From Bryobacterales bacterium (GTDB lineage Bacteria > Acidobacteriota > Terriglobia > Bryobacterales > Bryobacteraceae): a stretch of 42,944 bases of DNA. Made by a program: the position numbers and the translations under genes. Position 1 is the stretch's first letter, and each line of letters begins with the position of its first letter. Below, piece after piece: positions 39,126 through 42,944 of the stretch. The notes under the pieces were generated by a model, which worked only from the letters and a program-made list of their open reading frames with translations, had not been told where the DNA came from and searched no databases. Location of the stretch: the NCBI GenBank assembly GCA_003136575.1, contig PLEX01000164.1, positions 1-42,944 of the forward strand, in the 5' to 3' direction.

Positions 39126-40169
39126 TCAATCGTTGATGGGAGAAATCGAGAAGCAGAGCAGGAAGGTCAGCAGCGCCAGCACGCCAAGCTGGATTCTGCC
39201 CGCTCCGATCTCAGCCTGATCGTACACCGGCGGGTGACTGCGCGCGAAGAAGAACAATAGCCCCATCCACAGCCACCAGCCGTTCCAGACGAGTCCCATG
39301 GGCAGCAGCGCCGCGAGAAAAGCCCAGGTGATCCACTTATGCGCCCGGCCAAGCAACGCGTATACGACGTGACCGCCGTCCAACTGGCCCGCGGGCAAAA
39401 GGTTCATGGCGGTGGCAAACATGCCGACCCACGCGGCCCGCGCGACTGGGTGCAGATAGATGTCGGCCGCGGGTATGCCCGGAAAGACCAGCTTCTGCGC
39501 CAGCCATTGCAGCGCGGGAACTCCCAACTGCAGCGTTCCCTGGCGATTGATTCCCGGGAGAACCCGGGAATACGCCAGTCCGATGAACAGCGCCGGCGCC
39601 AGGAACACAAAGCCGGCGAGCGGCCCCGCCACTCCGATATCGAAGAGAACCCGTTTGGACGGTATCCGGGAACGAATCCGGATAAACGCGCCGAAAGTGC
39701 CCGTCACCGGCATCGGCGAGGGCAGAAAAAACGGCAGAGTAGCATCCACGCCATACCAGACGCAGGCGATATAGTGGCCCATTTCATGAGCCATCAGGAT
39801 CGTCAGCAGCGTCAGGGAGAACGGCAGCCCGCTAAGGAACATGGCGGGGCTGCGCAGCCCCGTCGTAAACACTTCGGTCAGGCGCTCAATATCGAAGAAT
39901 GGCAGATCGTGCCTGAAGTTGAACATCATGTGCGCGCCGACGAGCGTTGTGGTGAACAGCGTGGCGAGGAACAACAGAACATGCAACCAGACTCTTTGGC
40001 GAGGCGGCTCGCGGTGAAAGTCAGACAAAGCGTCTTCAAAGCGGAAAGGTTCGGTCTCAGGGCCGGTATGCGCCAACCCGCCGTTTCCGCGCGGGCCCGG
40101 TACATTGCCGTCGCGTCCCTCGTCGCGGATGCCGGTTTGCGCGCTTTCGATCAGGTCTTCCGGAAACAC
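39126..40169 (-). CDS. Site-2 protease family (M50) membrane metallopeptidase
   Basis: A 347-residue intramembrane zinc protease. HEMGH is the metal motif (near residue 127), and NLLPAGQLDGGHVVYALLG (near 260) the second signature with Asp. SKRVLFDIGVAGPLAGF is typical. Residues 1-60 are soluble. The GTG at 40169 is the first start in frame and lacks a ribosome-binding site, so a slightly later start is possible. It opens a run of site-2 protease, GT2, GT4 and pilD. Confidence 0.9.
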   Translation of the reverse strand: MFPEDLIESAQTGIRDEGRDGNVPGPRGNGGLAHTGPETEPFRFEDALSDFHREPPRQRVWLHVLLFLATLFTTTLVGAHMMFNFRHDLPFFDIERLTEVFTTGLRSPAMFLSGLPFSLTLLTILMAHEMGHYIACVWYGVDATLPFFLPSPMPVTGTFGAFIRIRSRIPSKRVLFDIGVAGPLAGFVFLAPALFIGLAYSRVLPGINRQGTLQLGVPALQWLAQKLVFPGIPAADIYLHPVARAAWVGMFATAMNLLPAGQLDGGHVVYALLGRAHKWITWAFLAALLPMGLVWNGWWLWMGLLFFFARSHPPVYDQAEIGAGRIQLGVLALLTFLLCFSISPIND

Positions 40170-40214
40170 GATGGAACAGACGGGCTTGCCCCGCGCCCGT
40201 GATGCGGCGCGAAT

Positions 40215-40484
40215 CTATTGCAGCGTCTGGAGTTCCTTGCCCGGTTTGAAGCGCACCGCCTTGCCGGGGGGAATCGAGACTTCCGCGCCGGTGCGTGGAT
40301 TACGTCCGATGCCCGTCTTTCGGGGCTTCACCGTGAAGACGCCGAAGCCGCGCAATTCAATGCGGTCGCCCTGTTCCAGGGCCCGTTTCATTTTCCCAAA
40401 GACCGTTTCGACGGCCATTTCGGCCTTGGTCTTGGTGATTCCCGTCTTGTTGACGACTTCGTTAATGATGTCGAGCTTGATCAA
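40215..40484 (-). CDS. HU/IHF-family DNA-binding protein
   Basis: Eighty-nine residues of the histone-like HU/IHF fold. KLDIINEVVNKTGITKTKAE forms the helical base, IELRGFGVFTVKPRKTG and GRNPRTGAEVSIPPG form the DNA-binding arm with the intercalating NP. The start is a TTG at 40484 with GGGGGA 4 nt upstream. A promoter-like pair is 45-75 bp upstream. IHF-alpha and HU cannot be told apart here; the RGFG block slightly favours an IHF-like role. Confidence 0.95.
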   Translation of the reverse strand: MIKLDIINEVVNKTGITKTKAEMAVETVFGKMKRALEQGDRIELRGFGVFTVKPRKTGIGRNPRTGAEVSIPPGKAVRFKPGKELQTLQ

Positions 40485-40528
40485 AGCGTCCCCCAGTTCC
40501 GGAACCGGCGCGGAACCCAGACAAACTG

Positions 40529-40558
40529 ATGATAGTATTGGAGTTATAGTAAAGTCAA
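40529..40558 (-). promoter_or_regulatory. Probable promoter of the HU/IHF gene
   Basis: TTGACT (40558-40553) and TATCAT (40534-40529) lie 18 bp apart in an AT-rich patch upstream of the TTG start. The leader would be about 35-40 nt. Confidence 0.55.
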
Positions 40559-40669
40559 GCGCGGTGCCGGGTAATTTTGACCTGCGCGGGCGCTGCACAG
40601 CCGATCGCGACTGGCCGCGTACCGCCAAATGGAACGTCGTGCTAAAATGTTTACAAGCGGGTACAAACC

Positions 40670-40927
40670 ATGACAGAAACCCTTGCCGTCCGGCTTGATT
40701 CAGAGACGAAGAAACGATTGGCCGCGCTCTCCCGCCAATCGAAACGCTCGACGTCCTTTCTGGCCGCCGAGGCCATAACCGCGTACGTAGAACAGGAGGA
40801 ATGGCAGCTCGGGGAAATCGTTGCAGCCATCCATGAACTGGATGCCGGGGAAGGTGTCAGCCATGACAAAGTGGCAGACTGGCTGAAGTCTTGGGGGACG
40901 CCAACGGAAACAAATCCTCCGCGATGA
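40670..40927 (+). CDS. Ribbon-helix-helix antitoxin (CopG/ParD-like)
   Basis: Eighty-five residues. ETLAVRLDSETKKRLAALS is the DNA-binding strand and first helix; STSFLAAEAITAYVEQEE completes the RHH fold. The C-terminal part (VAAIHELDAGEGVSHDKVAD) is the toxin-neutralising tail common in this family. It overlaps the downstream ParE toxin gene by 4 bp (ATGA), the standard antitoxin-first order. It likely represses its own promoter; a TAAAAT box lies about 25 bp upstream. Confidence 0.9.
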   Translation: MTETLAVRLDSETKKRLAALSRQSKRSTSFLAAEAITAYVEQEEWQLGEIVAAIHELDAGEGVSHDKVADWLKSWGTPTETNPPR

Positions 40928-41208
40928 AAGTAATTTGGTCGCCGAGGGCGATAACGCACCTGATCGCTATCAGAGAATTTATCGAAAAGGATTCCGATGG
41001 GAACGCGGCCCGCGTCGCCGGGCGGATCGTCAACGCAGCACACCTTCTTTCATCTCAGCCTCACATGGGCAGGCCCGGCCGCATCACCGGAACACGCGAA
41101 CTGGTAGTTCCGGACACTCCGTATATCGTGCCCTACCGGGTCAGGAACGAGCGCCTGGAGTTGCTGGCCGTATTCGACGCACGCCGCCAGTGGCCCCATA
41201 AAGTCTGA
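40924..41208 (+). CDS. ParE/RelE-superfamily toxin
   Basis: Ninety-four residues. KVIWSPRAITHLIAIREFI and SQPHMGRPGRITGTREL and YIVPYRVRNERLELLAVF are the ParE-type blocks. ParE toxins block DNA gyrase. The overlap with the antitoxin gene assures coupled expression. All blocks are present, so the pair looks active, in contrast to three decayed toxin relics in the window. Confidence 0.92.
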   Translation: MKVIWSPRAITHLIAIREFIEKDSDGNAARVAGRIVNAAHLLSSQPHMGRPGRITGTRELVVPDTPYIVPYRVRNERLELLAVFDARRQWPHKV

Positions 41209-41231
41209 CGCACAGCCAGCTCGTTGGTTGG

Positions 41232-42944
41232 TCAGAACGAGAAAAGCGGCACGCCTGGCGCCGGCGTCGGTTCCGGTTCAGCCTCGGCAACGCCGCCCGC
41301 ACCAGCCGCGACGACTTCCTTAACCTCGGCTGGTACCGGATTTACCGGACGGTAATACAGGCCGGTCTCGCCGAGATAAACTTCCAGATCGGACGGTTTC
41401 GGCAGACTGCCCTGGATCAGGGCCTCGGAAAGGGGATCCTCAATGAACTTCTGCAGCGCGCGACGCAGCGGCCTCGCCCCGTAGTTCCTGTCGCCGCAGG
41501 TTTTTTCGAGAATGTATTTCGAAGCGTCCACGTTCAGCCGGATCGTGATCTGCTTCGGCTCCAGGTTCTTGTTGATCGTGCCGACCAGCAAGTCGATGAT
41601 CTTCAACAGATCCGCGTCGGTCAGCGATGTGAACAGGATGATGTCGTCTAGGCGGTTCAGGAATTCCGGATTGAACGAGCGCTTCACTTCCGCCCGCACC
41701 TGGTCCTCCACCTTCGATGCCGCGCCCTCGGCCTGAGGCGCCGAGAAACCCAGATTGCCGCGCTTTTCGAGCAGCCGCGCACCAATGTTCGACGTCATGA
41801 TGATGATCGTATTCTTGAAGTCGATCTGGTTGCCCAGACCGTCCGTCAGCTGACCATCTTCAAACACCTGCAACAGGATGTTGAAGATATCGGGATGAGC
41901 CTTTTCGATTTCGTCGAGCAGAATAATCGAATAGGGAGCCCGCTTCACGCGTTCGGTTAACTGCCCGCCCTCTTCGTAACCTACGTAGCCAGGAGGCGAA
42001 CCAATCAGCTTCGATACCGCGTGCTTCTCCATGTACTCCGACATGTCGAAGCGAATCAGATTCTTCTCGCTGCCATGCAGGAACGCCGCGAGCGCCCGGG
42101 CCACTTCCGTCTTGCCGACGCCGGTCGGACCGAGGAACAGGAATGAGCCGGCGGGCCGGTTCGATGCCTTCAATCCCGCTCGGGAACGCCGGATCGCGCG
42201 CGCCAGCACTGTGATCGCGCGCTCCTGGCTCACGATACGCTTGTGCAGTTCCTCTTCGATGCGCAGAAGCTTGGAAATCTCTTCTTCCTTGATCGCCGTC
42301 ATGGGTACGCCGGTCCAGCGAGCCACAACTTCCTCGATATCGTCCTTCGTCACTACTCCCGTCGAAGTGTCGTCGAGATTGTACTTCTCGCGCAACTGGC
42401 GCATGTTCTCTCGCTCTTTGCGCTCTTCGTCGGAGTAGAAACGCGCTTTCTCGAATTCGTGATTCGCGATGGCGTTCTCCATGCGGTTCACGATGAACTT
42501 GATGCGCTTCTGAATGTCGGCCAGATCGGCGGGCAGAGTCGTCTGGCGCAGTTTCACGCGCGCGCCTGCTTCGTCGATCAGATCGATCGCCTTATCCGGC
42601 AGGAAACGGTCGGGAATGTAGCGGCTCGATGCCGACACCGACGATTCAATCGCTTCGTCGGTATAGCTGACCGCGTGGAATTTCTCGTAGCGGTCCTTGA
42701 TGCCGTACATGATCTTCACCGCATCCGATTCGGAAGGAGGCGGTACTTTCACGGCCTGGAAGCGGCGTTCGAGCGACCGGTCCTTTTCAATCGACTTGCG
42801 GAATTCAGCGGGCGTTGTCGCGCCAATACACTGGATCTCGCCGCGCGAAAGCGCCGGCTTCAGGATATTGGCCGCGTCAAGCGAACCTTCCGCCGAGCCC
42901 GCGCCCACAAGCGTGTGCAATTCGTCGATGAAGATGATGGCGTT
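41232..42944 (-). CDS. clpC: ClpC-type AAA+ ATPase, C-terminal 570 residues (partial at window edge)
   Basis: The visible part begins within the first AAA+ domain at the Walker B strand [19 protein letters not shown] and runs through the middle domain (a UVR-like coiled-coil, near [18 protein letters not shown]) to the complete second AAA+ domain. There, Walker A is GPTGVGKT, Walker B is [10 protein letters not shown], and the substrate-pore loop is GYVGYEEGG. The Ala/Glu/Pro-rich C-terminus is longer than usual. ClpC unfolds proteins for ClpP. The gene continues beyond the right edge, so the N-terminal repeat domain cannot be seen. Confidence 0.96.
   Translation of the reverse strand, partial: NAIIFIDELHTLVGAGSAEGSLDAANILKPALSRGEIQCIGATTPAEFRKSIEKDRSLERRFQAVKVPPPSESDAVKIMYGIKDRYEKFHAVSYTDEAIESSVSASSRYIPDRFLPDKAIDLIDEAGARVKLRQTTLPADLADIQKRIKFIVNRMENAIANHEFEKARFYSDEERKERENMRQLREKYNLDDTSTGVVTKDDIEEVVARWTGVPMTAIKEEEISKLLRIEEELHKRIVSQERAITVLARAIRRSRAGLKASNRPAGSFLFLGPTGVGKTEVARALAAFLHGSEKNLIRFDMSEYMEKHAVSKLIGSPPGYVGYEEGGQLTERVKRAPYSIILLDEIEKAHPDIFNILLQVFEDGQLTDGLGNQIDFKNTIIIMTSNIGARLLEKRGNLGFSAPQAEGAASKVEDQVRAEVKRSFNPEFLNRLDDIILFTSLTDADLLKIIDLLVGTINKNLEPKQITIRLNVDASKYILEKTCGDRNYGARPLRRALQKFIEDPLSEALIQGSLPKPSDLEVYLGETGLYYRPVNPVPAEVKEVVAAGAGGVAEAEPEPTPAPGVPLFSF

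Overview
The window reads as a GC-rich chromosomal segment of an acidobacterium, most likely of the Solibacter/Bryobacterales group. The grounds are an Oar-like TonB-dependent receptor with a carboxypeptidase-regulatory N-domain, Tat-exported sugar-isomerase and amidohydrolase genes side by side, a bacillithiol-type deacetylase, an L31 protein of the zinc type, and many genes joined by 4-bp stop/start overlaps. This placement is inference; no rRNA gene is present to confirm it.

Layout. 1-0.6 kb: a degraded island with an integrase C-terminal relic (-) abutting a frameshifted AbiEii toxin relic (+). 0.7-5.4 kb: an FmdB zinc-ribbon protein, then the nitrogen-sensing operon amtB-glnB-glnD (-). 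5.6-7.1 kb: an ECF sigma factor, a membrane-anchored putative anti-sigma protein and a Spy/CpxP-like periplasmic protein. 7.2-7.8 kb: rpmE (-) behind a strong promoter and a long, strongly folded leader. 7.9-10.8 kb: a small ribbon-helix-helix-like protein, a membrane protein and a lipoprotein phosphatase (-). 10.9-13.7 kb: an RloA/RloB-type (AbiL-like) defence pair translationally coupled to an inositol-monophosphatase-family gene (+). 13.7-20.0 kb: an eight-gene leftward run (arsenite-type aquaporin, arsC, O-methyltransferase, dCTP deaminase, PfkB kinase, rhomboid protease, bshB1, galT). 20.0-21.6 kb: a small DMT gene on the opposite strand, then arsM and arsR. 21.7-22.7 kb: a decayed PIN toxin and an adenosine-specific-kinase-family gene. 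22.7-28.1 kb: the TonB receptor (-) and a divergent repeat-rich secreted protein (+). 28.2-30.0 kb: modC-modB. 30.0-30.9 kb: a second decayed PIN toxin and otherwise unassigned DNA. 30.9-35.8 kb: exported serine hydrolase, MBL-fold hydrolase, a hypothetical gene, then two Tat-exported enzymes. 35.8-36.6 kb: a scrap yard with a tRNA 3' fragment, a transposase tail and a broken sigma-factor head. 36.6-40.5 kb: prepilin peptidase, two glycosyltransferases, a site-2 protease and HU/IHF. 40.7-41.2 kb: an intact RHH-ParE toxin-antitoxin pair. 41.2 kb to the edge: clpC (partial).

The most informative structural signal is a ~200-bp inverted duplication at 5.57-5.79 and 36.50-36.68 kb. One copy holds the tail of the prepilin peptidase gene before an intact sigma operon; the other holds the intact peptidase gene before a broken sigma head. 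This is the expected footprint of a ~31-kb inversion with staggered breaks, which would have separated an ancestral pilD-sigma-anti-sigma cluster. Other strong signals are the folded rpmE leader, the RloAB-phosphatase coupling, and four relics of toxins or mobile elements that can be read only by joining frames.
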